Assembly: GCA_022225965.2 (NCBI GenBank)
Contig: JAKJXP020000001.1
Span: 1,054,001-1,118,000, forward strand
Length of the DNA stretch: 64,000 bases
Direction: 5' to 3'
DNA from: Diatrype stigma
Taxonomy: Eukaryota; Ascomycota; Sordariomycetes; Xylariales; Diatrypaceae
Shown one piece after another: positions 21,306-34,393 of this stretch. The translations under genes and the position numbers were made by a program. The notes beneath the pieces are model-generated. The model worked only from the letters and a program-made list of their open reading frames with translations, was not told the DNA's origin and made no database searches. Each line of letters opens with the position of its first letter. Within the stretch, counting starts at the first letter, position 1.

Positions 21306-22994
21306 TTCAGCCCAATGTGGATCTGGTTTACTTGTGTTGATAGCGTTCCTGTTAATTTTTCGCTTTTCTGTGCCCCGGCCAGCGTGGAAAGTTCTTGCTT
21401 CAATACAACAAACATCCATCTGCTACCGTGATCGCCCTGCCCGTCCCGTCTAGGATCATACACCGCTTCGCTCGTTTCCCCAAACCTGCGAGCAAATGGT
21501 AGATGGTGTCCGACTTTCTGTCGGTTGAGATTTGCTGCTGCTGCTGCTGCTGCTGCTGCCTGCATGCTTATGGAGGGGTTGATTGGTTGCCTCCGGACCG
21601 TCCCAGACGGGAGAGAACGGAGAGCCGCGGGTTCGGGGACTCGCTACATCAGGAGGATTGTGGGTTTAGGGGGTGGCGGGGGCCACTGGGAGGTGGGTAA
21701 CCCGAGTTCGTCGCCGCTGCATTAATTGGTCGTGCGCTATCGAAACCAGGGAGGTCGGCGATGCGAGTTGACATGTTTTGGTATACGATATGTATAGCTG
21801 CTGATTGGAAAGCATGGCAGAGGCAGGGTAACCAAACCTCACCTTACCCGCTGCTGAGACCGTGTAACTTGAAGGTGTTCCTACCCTACCTTGACGTCTA
21901 GCCTCATAGAAGAAGAATGCTCTATAATTGCTAGAAAGACGACGGACGCACCTGTACATACACTTGTGACGAAGTGAAACCCCATCACTCTGCGTATGAG
22001 ACTGTTAGTTGTGTAGCCTCGGACTGACTGTAATGGCGTGTGTTTATCTATATAAGCGGTTGTATGAAGCGCGGTAGGTACATGGTACCATTTACACTAT
22101 CGTGAAAGGGGGCTTGATTGTAGTATATACATTTGATACCTAGCTGGTCGGGGAAAAGGGGTAAGATAAGACTCCTTGTGCAACATCACATTACCTTCCG
22201 CTGGTACAGTATGGCACCAATGTAGTTGAATCTCCTTAAAGAGCCTAGTTACCATTGCATACAGGTTAAACATATGGGATGAGGGCAATGGTTTTGACTG
22301 ACTGTGTACTAAAATTAAGGTACGTGTGACTGTTATGTTTCAAGAAATGCTATGTGTAGTCTAAGTAAGTGCTAGTAAGGTACAACAAACAACAGGAGCA
22401 GTAGTAGTAACAACAATGATGACGTTGATAACGACACCGCGATGACAGGTGGCGAAGTAACCTTTTCTGCCGGCCTCGTTCGAGCCTGAAGAAGCAGAGC
22501 GAAGCGAAACATATAGAGGCCACTCGCCCGCCCGCTCGTGTGTTCGTTCGTTCGTTCGTTCGTTTGTTCACTGCGCCTCGCCTCGTCTCGCCTCACATTC
22601 TAGTTTGTGTCCAACCACGGCTCTCCCACGTACTATATACCTACACTCGGTTTAGCTGGTTGAACCAAGTGCCCCTTGCCTTCGACTGAAGCCCCATGCC
22701 CAATACACCCAACCCTATGTACTCGCCATCACCACTACAAATGTATCTGCCACCCCCCCATGGCAGCATGGCCTGATTTGAGGCGAGTGTCCTCATCAGC
22801 TTGCCGTATATTGTCATATGCCAATTATTAGTACAGATGTAGCGAATACGACTAGATAGTACAAGTCAAAGCCAGTGCCTGGATATCTTCGGACTCCAAG
22901 CCCACGAAGTCCCTACCGCTAACTTCTCCCTAGGGCTCATACGCAGGGAGTAAAACGAGGTGCGCCCCTCGATGAGCCCGCTCTACTCAGTCTT
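21306..22994. other. Convergent spacer between TLC gene and SLA1
   Basis: Both flanking genes end here. Visible structure: a CTG trinucleotide tract (about 21534-21559) and a CGTT tetranucleotide run (22543-22563). No open frame has convincing protein character on either strand; at 1.7 kb this is long for a fungal 3'-3' spacer. Confidence 0.5.
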
Positions 22995-25900
22995 TCAAAA
23001 GCCAAAGGGGTTTTGCGGAGCTGTAAGAACCAGTTAGCATGTAATCCGTGCAGTATAGGCATTTGGACGATATAAATCCAAGCACTTACTAGCTTGTGCT
23101 AAATTGGCACGACGGCCGGTTGGCTGCGGGGCGATCTTGCTGTCCGAGACACCAAACCGCACGGGGGGTGGGGGGCCGGTCTTCTGTGGTTGAAGGGGGG
23201 TCATGGGCGAAGGCGGCACAGGCGGGGGGTTCAAGCCGGGAGTAAAGCTTTGACCGAAGCCCGTCTGTTGAGGCTGGATCGGACCCGGAGGCATGCTCGC
23301 CCGCTGCGGCTCGAGGCTGGGCGGAAGAAACGAGTTGACACCCGTCGGCTGCGGGAACTGTTGTCCAGGGGTGAAGCCGCCACTAGCAAAGCCGGTAGGT
23401 TGGCCTTGAATAGGAGCAAATGACTGGGGTCGCGGGTCGCTGAAGGGGCTCTGCTGCATTTGTGACGCTCCCGTCATCATCGGTTGCATGAATTGTGCGT
23501 TCCCGAAGCCGGGCTGCTGGCCCATGCCGGCACCCGTGTTGAACGGCATCATGCCTTGCCCAGTCGGCTGCGGTTGGAAACCTCCCATGTATTGCTGCTG
23601 TTGTTGCTGCTGGAGTCGTTGTTGGGTCAGGTCATGTAGGCTCTGTCCGGGTGGCGCAATGCCTGTCATCTGAGGCTGTAATGGCGGGGGCGCGAACCCG
23701 CTTGGTTGCGCCGACTGCGGTGCCGATAATGGACGTGACGGCGGCGGCGGCGGCATAAGCGCGCCCGATCCTCCGGTGATCTGTGGGGGGGTTGGTCGCT
23801 GTCGGCTCCCAAGGCCGAGGCCGAGGGGCTGGGCCGGCGCTACTGTGCCTGTAGGTGTTGGCTGGATACCGGTAGTTGGCTGGCCAAGGCCGGTGAAGAA
23901 GGACGGTGTAGCCCCTGTGGGTTGAGCTTGGATCTGAGCGGGTGCTGCTTGGGGCAGTTGGGACTGCACCGGCAGCTGTGGTTGCGCCGGCGGCGGCGTA
24001 GGCGTCGTCGGTTGTACCTTGATAGGCTCAAGAGGTGCCTGGAGGAGCGAGAGATCCTGCATGGCCTGGCTTGGCGGTTGTTGGGGTTTAGTAGGTGCTG
24101 GTTGTGATTCCGTAGTCGGGGCCGGTTTTGCTGCAGATTCCGGTTGTCTCGATGGCTTGACATCCCATGCATCATCATCGAATCCATTAGCAGTGTTGCT
24201 AGCAGGCTTCGAACGAGCGGCGGGTGAAGCCGAGTCTTCGTTACCATCGTCCTTCTGCTTGGAGAATGCATTAGGATCGACGGTATCACTCGTCTGAACT
24301 GCAGGGGCGGGCCGACCCTTTCGGGTGTTGTTTCGAAGGGTTCCCCCTGGACCAGAAAATAGCCCTCCCGACCCCTCGCCCTTGCTATCGCGGTTGTACC
24401 TCTGGTCTAGGTAACGCATGACCTTGATGATATCACCTTCTCGTAGGCCAAGGTTACGTAGGACGCTAGCATCGACATCGGGCAAGACGCTCTCGTCCAT
24501 CGAGTCTTTGGCGAACGCTTGAGCGTAGCGCTCACAAAGCCCAACAGCAACGTCACAAGACAGGAAAAACTGAAACCAGTCGTAGTCGGACTTTGACGGT
24601 TCGATCGAAGCGCCTATCCTACTTGACGAGCCGGTTTGCGCGGTTCTCGCACGCCTCACCTCCGAAAGGGGTTTTTCCTCGTCGAGAGACTTGTTCGTAA
24701 CTCGTTCCACGTATTCGATGTCCTCGATGGACATTTTAGCTATAGGAACAGCAATCTTGACACCGTTCATCTTGTGAAGGTTGATCTTCCCGTCCTTGAG
24801 GCCAATAAACTGCGCCTCGACACTGAAGGACTTGGACCGATCAGACCAGGTTCTGACCTTGGTAGGATCAGGTTCTGTTGCGAACCTCCGTTAGCGTCAC
24901 ACTGGATCTAAGATGCATCAGCAGGTAGCAGTGAACTTACTAGACTTCGAAGTATGAGACCGACCGCCCTCGGCTCGACCGCTTTCGCGCTTGTTTCGCT
25001 GTTGAACAATATGGTTACTACTGTCCGCAGCTGACAAACTACTTTTTCGATCTGGTAAACGCATTCCGGGCCCTACCTCTGCTGCCTTCTGCTCCTGTTT
25101 GAACGCCTCCTTGAACAAGCGCTCTTCCTCCAGCCGGTTTTGTGCGACCGTAGAGGCCCCGGCGTTGGCTCCTGCTCGCGAAACGGACGATCCTATCGTT
25201 TCTACTACTTCGATATAGCTGCTGGGTACGACGCCCTCCCTGCCAGTCTTAAGACGACGGACCTGCCACCACTCCTCACTCTTGCTGTCATCGATGACGG
25301 TCACTTCGTCTCCGACAGCAACTGTAACTTCGTCGTCGCCCTGTGCCATAAAATCATAAAGCACCTTGCCTTTCTTCAGGCTGCTCTGGCCGGTACCCGC
25401 CATGATGACCTCACGTAGACCCTCTGCCCGAACAGCTCCTGCGAGCTCGCCTAGAGCACTCACTATTTCCTCGGCAGTATCCTTGGCGCCGGCGTGGAAG
25501 TCAATGCTCTTGCTCGGCCGCACTAGTTCTAGAAAGACATGCTTCCCCTCTCTTGAATAGTGCGTCATCTTGTCTGCAGTCCACTCCTTGGTGGGACCAT
25601 CTTGACTACGTTCGTAGGCGATTAAGATGACGCCGGTTCGAAGATTGACACCCAGCGTTGTTGGCATCTTCTTTTTCTTGCCCATGACGGAGACCATCTC
25701 GCTTATATTGTACATGTGAAACCCACCAGGGACTAAAGCAGTGGCCCGGGCCTGGGATGGCTCGTCGTCATAATCGTAACGGCTAGAGGACCGTTCGGGA
25801 GGAGGCGACTTGATCGACGTGTCGTTGGACATTACAGACTGTTGCCTAGGGCGTGCTGGGAGGGCCGGACTTGGTTCTTGGTCAGATTCTGAGAATTGCT

Positions 25901-26605
25901 GTTGCCGCGGCGGGACGCTGATGGGAGGGGGTGTTGCCGCTCGTGCAGAAGGTCTAGCTTGCATGACACCAGCTAAGGTGGCAGCTGGGCCCGGAGGCGA
26001 TACGGGGCTGGCCTCGGAAGCAACAGAGGGTTGACGCTCGGGCAGGGGCGGGCTCTGCGGCTGCTCTTGTCGGGTTGGAAGTGCAGGTCGCGATGGAAGG
26101 CTGGGCAGCATCGGTGCTGAAGTGGGCTCGGGCTCGGGCTCGGGCTCAGCTTCGGCGTTGTCGTGACCCTCGGCACTCGCTATTTCTATATAGTTCGCTG
26201 GAACGAAGCCATAGTCTTGGTTGAGACCGGCAAGAATCCAGTCGGGATCTGATGTATCGTAAATTTGTAGTTGGGCATCCTCATCGAAGGAGAGCTCTTC
26301 ATCGGTCTGTCTCGTGTACTCGTATAAAGCCCGGGCTTGTGTGATGGGTTGAGCCTGTAACAGAGTTAGCAGCCAGCATGCCAGTCGGCGATCAGAGGTT
26401 TTAAACGTACTTCTTCGACGTAATTGTTAGGAATCAGGCCAACAGGTTCGTCGTCATCATCGGCGCTGGCCTTCTTTTTTGCTTTCCACCAATCATCCTC
26501 ATCTCTTTCTATCAGGTAGAGAAGATCGCCTTCGGCAATCGCAAGCTCTCCTTCAGATTGTGGCGCATAGTCATAAAGCGCTTTATATACACCTAGGAAG
26601 CCCAT
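22995..26605 (-). CDS. SLA1: Actin cytoskeleton and endocytosis adaptor Sla1
   Basis: A clathrin adaptor and inhibitor of Las17/WASP at cortical actin patches; it binds NPFXD cargo signals. Exons 26605-26411, 26354-24941, 24874-23090 and 23020-22995 give 1139 residues. Order of parts: SH3-1 (about 6-64, ALYDYAPQSEGELAI), SH3-2 (about 70-130, ALYEYTRQTDEE), Pro-rich linker, a conserved region near 275-370, SH3-3 (about 393-450, VLYDFMAQGDDEVTV), SHD1 (about 541-600, containing VRTWSDRSKSFSVEAQFIGL across the splice), SHD2 (about 628-692, ending KVMRYLDQRY). A long Pro/Gln/Gly-rich tail carries many QPTG/QMTG-type repeats, the Pan1/End3-linked phosphorylation motif type. The last 26-nt exon supplies the conserved ending PQNPFGF. 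Introns are 56, 66 and 69 bp with standard signals; intron 1 has a CTAAC branch site. Confidence 0.95.
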
Positions 26606-28266
26606 GGCGATGGTAGATAGGCAGAGCCGATACGGTCGGTGCAGACGGTCTAAGGTTGCGGTAGGTTGCGGTAGTATGCGGTACGGCGAGGTGCGAGGTG
26701 TGAGGTGCGATGTGGTGCAGTGCAGTGCAGTTCGTTAGGTTACCGGAACGTCGGTCCTGGAAGCTGAACCGAGGACAGTCTTAAACAAACAACGAACGGG
26801 GTCGCAGGCACGGGCTTCCAATTACTAATTGCAGTCGCAAAACCATCCACAACCATCGTACGTATGCTAAGGGACAAGGGACGGGGCTTAGACGGTCGAG
26901 ATGTCGGCAGGCACGGGATAGCTAGGAACACAAGAACATAATCAGACGACTTGAGCTATGTCCAAAACCGCATGTGCACTATGTATGGACAAGTGTGAGA
27001 CCTGTGTCGTACAGATACCAAGGTAGATAGATAGACGATAGCTGATAGCTGATAGCTTGGCTGGCTGGCTGCACTGCGAGTAAGGTGCCGATGGGTGATG
27101 CTCGGGTGTACAGCCTGTATGACCCGTAATTGCACAGTGTGGCTGCACCAGATACTAAGAGAGCGAAGATTATGGAAAAGAAGAGAGAAGAAGAAAAAAA
27201 GAGAAGGTATTGTTGGGTTGCGTCAAAGGATGATTGGATTTCCTGGTTAAGTATTACCTCTTGTAAGGTGTGTGGGAGTGGCAGTGGGAGTGGCAGTGGG
27301 AGTGGGAGTGAGAGTTCAGTTCCCCTGACCAAGCACACCCAAGGTCCAGTTGTCCAGGGTCAGTGTTGAGAGACCGGGCACTGCAGTTAGGTAAGCAAGA
27401 ACCCCTCCCTAAGAGCCTGGGCTACTGGGCTGCTGGGCTGCTGGGCTGCCGGGCTGCTGGGCTGCTGGATTCAGGTCTTGGAGTCCTGCTGGCTGGGTAC
27501 CTAACTAGTTACTAGGTAGGTCAGGCACAAGCTCAGGCTCACGTTTGGGAAAGGACTTAGTGTGCCTCTAATTCACAACAGGGCTGAACAACGTGAAATG
27601 GCTGGATAGATAGGGAGGTAAGTTATGTTCAGTGTCAAAGACTTTGAACTTTCTTCAAAATTACACATCTTTGGTTAATTACACCCTGCAACCCTGGTTG
27701 ACTTTGATACCTTACCTACCTACCTACCTACATACATACTTATTACCTTGTTCATTTTAGGAAGCAATTAGACTTAATCATTAGACTTAATTAGCCATTA
27801 ACTAGCACTTGGTCTAGCACTTCGTTATGTAGTGGATAAAATGGGTCTTAACTGCACAGCTGGGATACTAATATGACCCTACGTAAAGGAAGATATATTC
27901 AAAGCAGGGAGAACCAGAGGATATATTCATGTGTGATATATATCATGACGTCAGAACTTGGTATTCGGCTTTGCTATAAATAATTTAATATAGTTCTTAA
28001 CAAGACCTTACCTCGTCTTGTATTTGGTAGTTGAAGCATAACACATAGTTCATACCGAATAAAGTAGATGTATGCCATACACGAATAAATGATATCTGGC
28101 GATAGGTATTCTGATTAACCACCCACCCCTCACCATCATAATGTATCCAAGAGAAGGTATGTCTGATTATATAGTGTGCTCTATACTAATAAGTCAATGC
28201 ATTCCGCCCTCGGAGTCTATTTGCCAGCTGGCTGGGGGGTGTCTCCAACAGGAACCGCCTGCTCGC
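26606..28266. other. SLA1 promoter and AMP deaminase 3' spacer
   Basis: Both neighbours are on the minus strand. Near SLA1 the sequence has GGTTGCGGTAG and GTGCAGT short repeats (26655-26730). Further on are a GTGGGA/GTGGCA tract (27276-27311), a GGGCTGCT tract (27418-27468) and CCTA runs (27715-27732). No gene is supportable. Confidence 0.5.
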
Positions 28267-31200
28267 TCATCCTGACTCGTTGTTGGAGCTGCGGCGCATG
28301 CTATCGCGCCTCGAAGCCCTCTCTATCATCCCCGGTATATATCGGGGCTCGTGTCCCGAGAGGTGCAAGTCTCCCAACCCTTCCGTTACCGCTATAGCTT
28401 GCGGAGAGCTCGAGAGGGCAGACGCATGCTGAGCACCTAGGAGTGGGCTAGTGCTGTTGATGACTTCGCTGCCGCTCGGCGGAAAGACGTTCAGCCGGCC
28501 TTCTTGGTCAGCTACCTGGGTCTGGCCAACACCGCCGTGCAGAGTCGATGCCGCGTATACTGTGCCGCTGAGCACGTTGGTCTTCAGAGACGACGTGGGG
28601 GACAGAGGGACGGGGGAGACGGTGGGGTAGTGCTCTAGTAGTTCCTGCTGGGTTCGGTGTGCTTCTGTCGGTGATGTGTATCTCGAAAGCCTATGCAAGT
28701 TGTCAGCACTCCACACTCGATGAAACTAGAGACCGCCGTGGTCGGTGCCTTACATTCGATGTTCCTCTACCCATGTGTGGTATCTGAAGTCTTCCCTCCG
28801 GTCCGGTACATTCGTCTTGATCATCTTGTTCCCCTCCTTACCCGGCAAGTTGAACTTCTCACCTAGCCACTGCTGCTTGATAGAGTATTCATAGCCGCTC
28901 TGCTTCACCGAGTTCTTGGCCAGCTCACACATGTCCACCGGGCTGAGCTTGTAGATCTGGGCGGCTACTGCATACTCTTCCATCAACGGTTCCTTGGTAT
29001 AGGCGAATTGGAGAGGGTCGTCGGTTGAGAGAGAGACGTTGAGCCCACGCCTAAAGTACTGGTGAAATGGATTTCGCTCATACGCCAGGAACAACGCATT
29101 GTTGCTGAGCGGTGACATGGCTATGCCGATCTGCTCGAGGTAAAATATATACTGCAGCAGAGGCACCTTTCTCAGGAGGAGACCATGGCTGATACTATGG
29201 CAGCATAGCAATGCAACGGCCAGATGCTCACTGTCTCCGGCCTCCCCGCAGTGTGGTCGGAGCAGGAAGGTGTTGAACCCTCGCTGTCGGCGCCAAGAAT
29301 TGAGCGATGTCATGTTAGCAAAGAGATAGTAAATCCAATAGCTATATGGGGGGTTCTGTTTCGAGTTCCAAGCTCGGGGCACAGGAAACTTCTTGAAGAG
29401 ACGCCGCTCAACCTTGCTTTCATCGTCTACACTGTCAAATCCAATGACCCTTTGGAGGAAGATGTGAAGCTTGGGATGACTCTCAGGGTTCATTGTTACC
29501 TCGAAGAGAGGTTGGAAGACGTTTTTGATGACTTGCTCAAACGATTCCATTAGTTCTGAGGCTTTGAAGACATCGAAAAGCCGGGGGATCTGTATTAGCC
29601 ATCGGACATTGTGCGAGAAGAGCTTATTGTCCACTACCCATGCCGCGAGATTGTCCCACTCATCTAAAGACCTCCCGTAGATGGATATCCGCCACTCTAC
29701 CATTTGGTACTTGCTCGACTCAAGGTCAGAGATGACTTCTTTCGTAATCTCTGCGAGATATCGACCCTTGATGTGATTATCCGTCTTCAAGAAGATAGTA
29801 CGGAGCCGAGACTCCCCAATAGGATTATACTTGAGGTTGAACTTGTCGAAGCGATGGAACGAGTCCGTGTGAGCCTAAAACAGTATAAGACAATTATCGC
29901 TACTATGTATATATGGGACTACTAGACACTTACGTGCATATCCAGAGTGTCGATACTCAGGTCGTAGGCAGTCAAATTGATGCTCTCGAAAACTTCAGCA
30001 AGTGTAAGATGCTTGCCATCCCGAAACAGCACAACTTCGTCGGGGCATTTCTTCATTTTGCTCTTTATGAACCGCAGTAGATGCTTCTGATTCATACACG
30101 CAGAATGGTGAACATGCGTATCGACCTTCCTCACATTGTAGAAGTCCCTATGGGGAACCTTCTTAGTGTCGGCCGTTTCTTGGTACTCATTGAGCAGAGT
30201 GTAGAGGTTGAATTTCCCCTCAAGATATTGAAGGCGGCGAAAGGCGAAACTCTTACTGGGTCCGTCAGAGGAATGAGACAGAATATCCTCTAGATCTAAG
30301 TAAAAGTCTTTTATGGTTGGAACAGCTACCACGGGTGTATTGGCCTGGTCGGCCGCGGCGTTTTCATATACCTGAAAAACGCCGTTCTCGTCGAGGCGGA
30401 AGGTAAATTCACTTGGCTGTGGAAGTGGTATTACGTCGTCCATGTCGAAATCTTCGCCAATGTTAGTGCCAGGCTTACGTTTCTTAGACGTTCTCTTAGG
30501 CTCCGCATCAGCGCCAACAGACTGCTGGGGAGGCAAGATGGTGCTATTGTTCATGCTATTCTCAGCAGTATTGGCTCCAGGGTTGTCCTGGTAAGCGGAA
30601 GGTCCACTCCATGCTGGCTCAGGGGGCGGCGGATATACCTCCCAGTCCAGGTCGTCCTTAGGATTGTCGCCATCCCTCTGTAAGGACAAGCGTATGTATT
30701 TGTGACGAAAGTCTATAATCTTCTGGATATTTTTGAAGATTGTGCTTAATTCTGCAGTGATGTGTGGATCGCCGTCCTGAAATGCGTCGGAGGCACCGAT
30801 AGGTGCCCCATCAGGGAGTCCCATATTAGGAACGACGCCAGATGTAGGTGGGTGACTCGTCACATCAACGTTGGACCGGCCGGAGGCATTCGGACCAGTA
30901 GAATAGTCACCTATGGAGGGTCTCGTGGCAGTCCGTGGGATTGGCTCGGAAGGTTGATTTTGTGTAGCGTAGCCACCTATCTCGGGCAGATTGTAACTTT
31001 TGGCGGCCGCTGACGGGAGAGACAAGGAACTGGCGCTCATGGTGAGATGCGGGTTACCAATAACAGTCCCTGGGCCATGATTCCCTCCGTTGCCACTAAC
31101 CCCAGAGCCAGCAGTAGAAGCAGTAATGATAGTAGGAGTTTGCGTCAGAGCAGGACTGCCATGGGGAGTGACTTGAGAACTATCAATCTTTAACTGATCT

Positions 31201-31703
31201 AGTTGTCTCCGTTGGTAGAATAACTTGGCATCTGTCTGGGTCATCTGCCTCTCGGCAACCGGGTCGTAGAATGTCGTCTTTCGAGGAAGATCACGCGGCA
31301 GCATTCCATCTTGCAGTGCAACGTCGGACGAGGTGTCATCGTGGGTAGAATTGCCTGATTGCCCGGGAGACGCCAGTGCGTGCTCGCCATTCTCGTTATC
31401 TGACTCAAGGTCGCTCCCGAAGGAATGTGCCACAGCTTCAGAGCCGTCCGAGTCATGGTCAATGGTACCACCAAGTTCCTCCACGTATGCAGCTGGGAGC
31501 GCAGCAGGGTGTGCTGTGTCGTGGCTATGGTCGTGCTCGTGTTCTCGAGGGGCTATATAACAAAAGCAAGTGCCTCTTGTCAGCTGGCGGTGAAGTTATA
31601 GAGCAAGCCCGCACTGTCGGCCCAACACCAGGAACAAGAGCAAGAAAGCCAGAGCAATGAGAAATCAACGGGCGGATGTATGAATAGACTAACAAGACAT
31701 CAT
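28267..31703 (-). CDS. AMD1: AMP deaminase
   Basis: This enzyme hydrolyses AMP to IMP and ammonia in the cytosolic purine nucleotide cycle and uses a zinc ion. Exons: 31703-31694 (inferred), 31552-29934, 29874-28754 and 28690-28267, for 1057 residues. The catalytic half is clear: [20 protein letters not shown] supplies the first zinc ligands (HXH), then [19 protein letters not shown] is formed across the splice at 29934/29874, [20 protein letters not shown] holds the catalytic Asp pair, and [10 protein letters not shown] precedes it. The first 450 residues are Ser/Pro-rich and divergent, as usual for fungi. The exon 2 frame opens at an acceptor TATATAG without its own ATG, so a 10-nt first exon with a GTTAGT donor is proposed, giving [15 protein letters not shown]. 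That start is uncertain; the rest is secure. The N-terminus is His-rich. Confidence 0.93.
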
Positions 31704-32761
31704 TGCAGCAACAAGCAGGGGAAGCAATGTCCCTAAATATCGTAGTCTATATCTGAAGGTAGAAGGTAAAGCAGCAGAAGAGGCCAGTCGTATCTTTCAA
31801 CGTATATACGCCAATACGCAGTGTATATGAGCGCCGGGTTTCGCCTTATATCGGGATCAGATATTTGGATCTTATATCTTGATCACCACGGCAGGCTCTA
31901 GTGAGCCACGGAACAATATACTGAAGTGACTGACTGACAGGGCTGACAGGCTGGCAGGCAGACAGTGTAAAGTTCAAAGCTCAACAGCTCCCGGGTTTGG
32001 TCGATGTAAAACTTCCTTTTGAAGCGCTGGAATGTTTTGTTGGAGAGGCTAAGGCACCGATGATGCTGGGAGGTACCCACTCTGCCACCTACATTCCGCT
32101 ACAATTGACACTAGGGCATCTGCAGGTCCCCCAGAATGTGAACAGGGTGTACTAACTAGCCTTAGGTACCTGGCGCCGGGGTAGCCGGTAGCTACAGGTA
32201 TGTACCTACACCTACATACAGGTATACAGGTAGGTGATGCTACATGTATATAGCTCCGTCCCATGGCTATCTCCTATCCAAGATAGGCTTAAATAAGGCA
32301 GCTGGCATCCATAAGGCTTGGATTTATAGTATAGCCCCTATCCCCCTGTTTGAGCCACGTGTATAGCTATACAATCCGCAGGTACGTTTAGACATATCGC
32401 AATAGGAGTCACCCAACACATTCCCACTTACGTAGAATGCTAGAAGATACATAATCTAACCGGAATTTTACTGAGGAATCTCTTTGGTCCATTCATCACA
32501 TGTTGGACACTTATTACCGGTTGGTAAGCACATGGCGTATGGTCTTAGATAGGTATTACACCTTCGTAAATACCGAAGCAATCGAGGCGGGCATGGAGTA
32601 AAATGTTGGGATCTGTCTCTGTCTGCTGAGCAGAACAAATGGGCCGATACTTAAGCCTGCTGTTTTCGCGATACAGGAGAGCCCCTGAAAAAGGGAAACT
32701 ATAACCTAGAGCTCTGGTAACTAAGCTATATCAAGCCCCTGGATTCTAAGAGCTGTTCTCC
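31704..32761. other. AMD1 promoter and YEA4-like 3' spacer
   Basis: About 1 kb upstream of the proposed AMP deaminase start. It contains TACCTA/TAGGTA runs (32205-32235) and no supportable coding region. If the tiny first AMD1 exon is wrong, the true first exon could lie in the proximal part of this stretch. Confidence 0.5.
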
Positions 32762-34393
32762 TCATCCGACTCTGGTACTCCCTGTTTTGCTTTTCACCAA
32801 CGGCTTCTTCTTAGAATCTAAGGAATAGAGCGCACCGGCTGAGAATACCACAATCGCTCCCACTAGTGTCCCCGCAGCAAGCCGGTTTCCGAACAGCCAA
32901 ATGCTCAGAAGTAAGCTGACTAGCTTGCGAATATTCAGCACAATGGTTACCGTCAGCGCTGACGTAGCCGCTGCTAGGAGATTGACTCCCCGTATACAGG
33001 CATACTGCGTGAGGACGTTGAGCCCCAGATATACCACCTGGCTTGGGATGTAGACTTGCTGCAACTTCTGCCTGATAGCTTCGGGGAATGCTGCGAGATC
33101 TACCTGTTCAGCCGGCAACGGGAGCCTGAGGGGTGGACTGTTTGCGAGCCGTTGGAATTGGTCAATCAGCGAACGGAAGAAGGGCAGGAATAAAGGCAGT
33201 GAGAGTAGGTGCGAATAGAAGAGGTTTTCCTTCCACTGAGGCCCATACTGCCTGTATGTTTCCTCTGTGTACAAGCCCATGATCGCCGACAGCACCTGGG
33301 CAATGAACAATATGGCCAGCCCAGTGCTGAAGCTTGGCACGGCCGATCCGCCCGACTCGTTCTTTGTCATTTCCTGGGGGGTGGTTAGTAGAACACGCTT
33401 CAAGGCAGATTGAGTGTTTAGTTTGCGTCTTGCCTTGGTTTGTGCATCAGACCATGCCGCTATTATGACGCCAACGGTGAGGAGAAGGACTGCGACTATC
33501 TGAATGCGCGAGTACTTCTTGCCGCACATACTACCAGCGATCATGGTGGTGATACTGCCGCCCGAACGAAGAATGATGTGCACAGGAACGGATATATCGT
33601 AGCTGAAGGCATGGTTGTTCAAGACATTGATGCTGAAGAAGAGGACGATGTTGATGATCCAGCGTCGAATGGGAACACGGTTTGGCCCGAGGAAGAACGG
33701 GGGCCTCGACGAGTCGAACTGGGAGATATATCCCGTAACGGCCACGAAGAGAAATTGGACGAAGGTCATCAGGGTTCCTGGTGGGAGAGATATGACCATG
33801 AGCTATCCGAGATGATGCAATCAAGCAAATAGAACGGGGTAATAAACAGGTGCATACCACTGGCTGGTTCAACCCTACAAGTTTGGCATGATTTAGCTGG
33901 CTATGTCTATATAGGATCGGGGGCCTCTGATTGTGAGATATAGACTGTCATGCGGCTGACTGTCAGATGAACACGAGGGAGGCTTACTTGATTATAGCCT
34001 CAAGGGCGAAAACCTGCGAAGCTCAACCCTCCCCGATTAGCATCCCCAATACATAAAGCCATAAGGTACCGGCTATTTCCGAAAGTCCCAATGGGCACGA
34101 CAAGAGCCAGCAAGACTCACGTTGGAGCAACAGCCACCGAAAATCAGGCTTAGCATTGCCGCCACGGTAAGCCATTGTGGAATGGTCTCGATGAAAATGC
34201 GGCCGGCGAGGCCCATAAGCTTGGAGAAGGTGGGCCGCTGATCGTGTATGCCGTACAGTTCGGCCTTCTCGAGAGAAGGGGCCGCATTGATGACCTTCGG
34301 GGTCATGGTGTCGCCATTTCGCGCGTGGGCGTAAGCCTGGGCGTGCGAATCTCGCAAGGTCTGACGTCTCCGGACGTTCGATCGGCTCGTCAT
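32762..34393 (-). CDS. YEA4: UAA-family nucleotide-sugar transporter (Yea4-like, UDP-GlcNAc)
   Basis: Multi-pass ER/Golgi transporter; the closest remembered family is Yea4/SLC35B4, which brings UDP-N-acetylglucosamine (or related sugars) into the secretory lumen. Exons 34393-34121, 34013-33988, 33874-33858 and 33777-32762 give 443 residues. Two are microexons (26 and 17 nt); they code VFALEAIIK and VEPASG, and splice exactly into GTLMTFVQFLFVAVTGYI. The N-terminal 60 residues are hydrophilic; a first membrane span (LTVAAMLSLIFGGCCSN) leads to the microexons. Further family features are INVLNNHAFSYDISVPVHII and ILRSGGSITTMIAG, with about ten hydrophobic spans in total. The tail DSKKKPLVKSKTG is Lys-rich. 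Substrate assignment is by family only. A plus-strand frame opposite the N-terminal half of exon 4 is a shadow. Confidence 0.9.
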
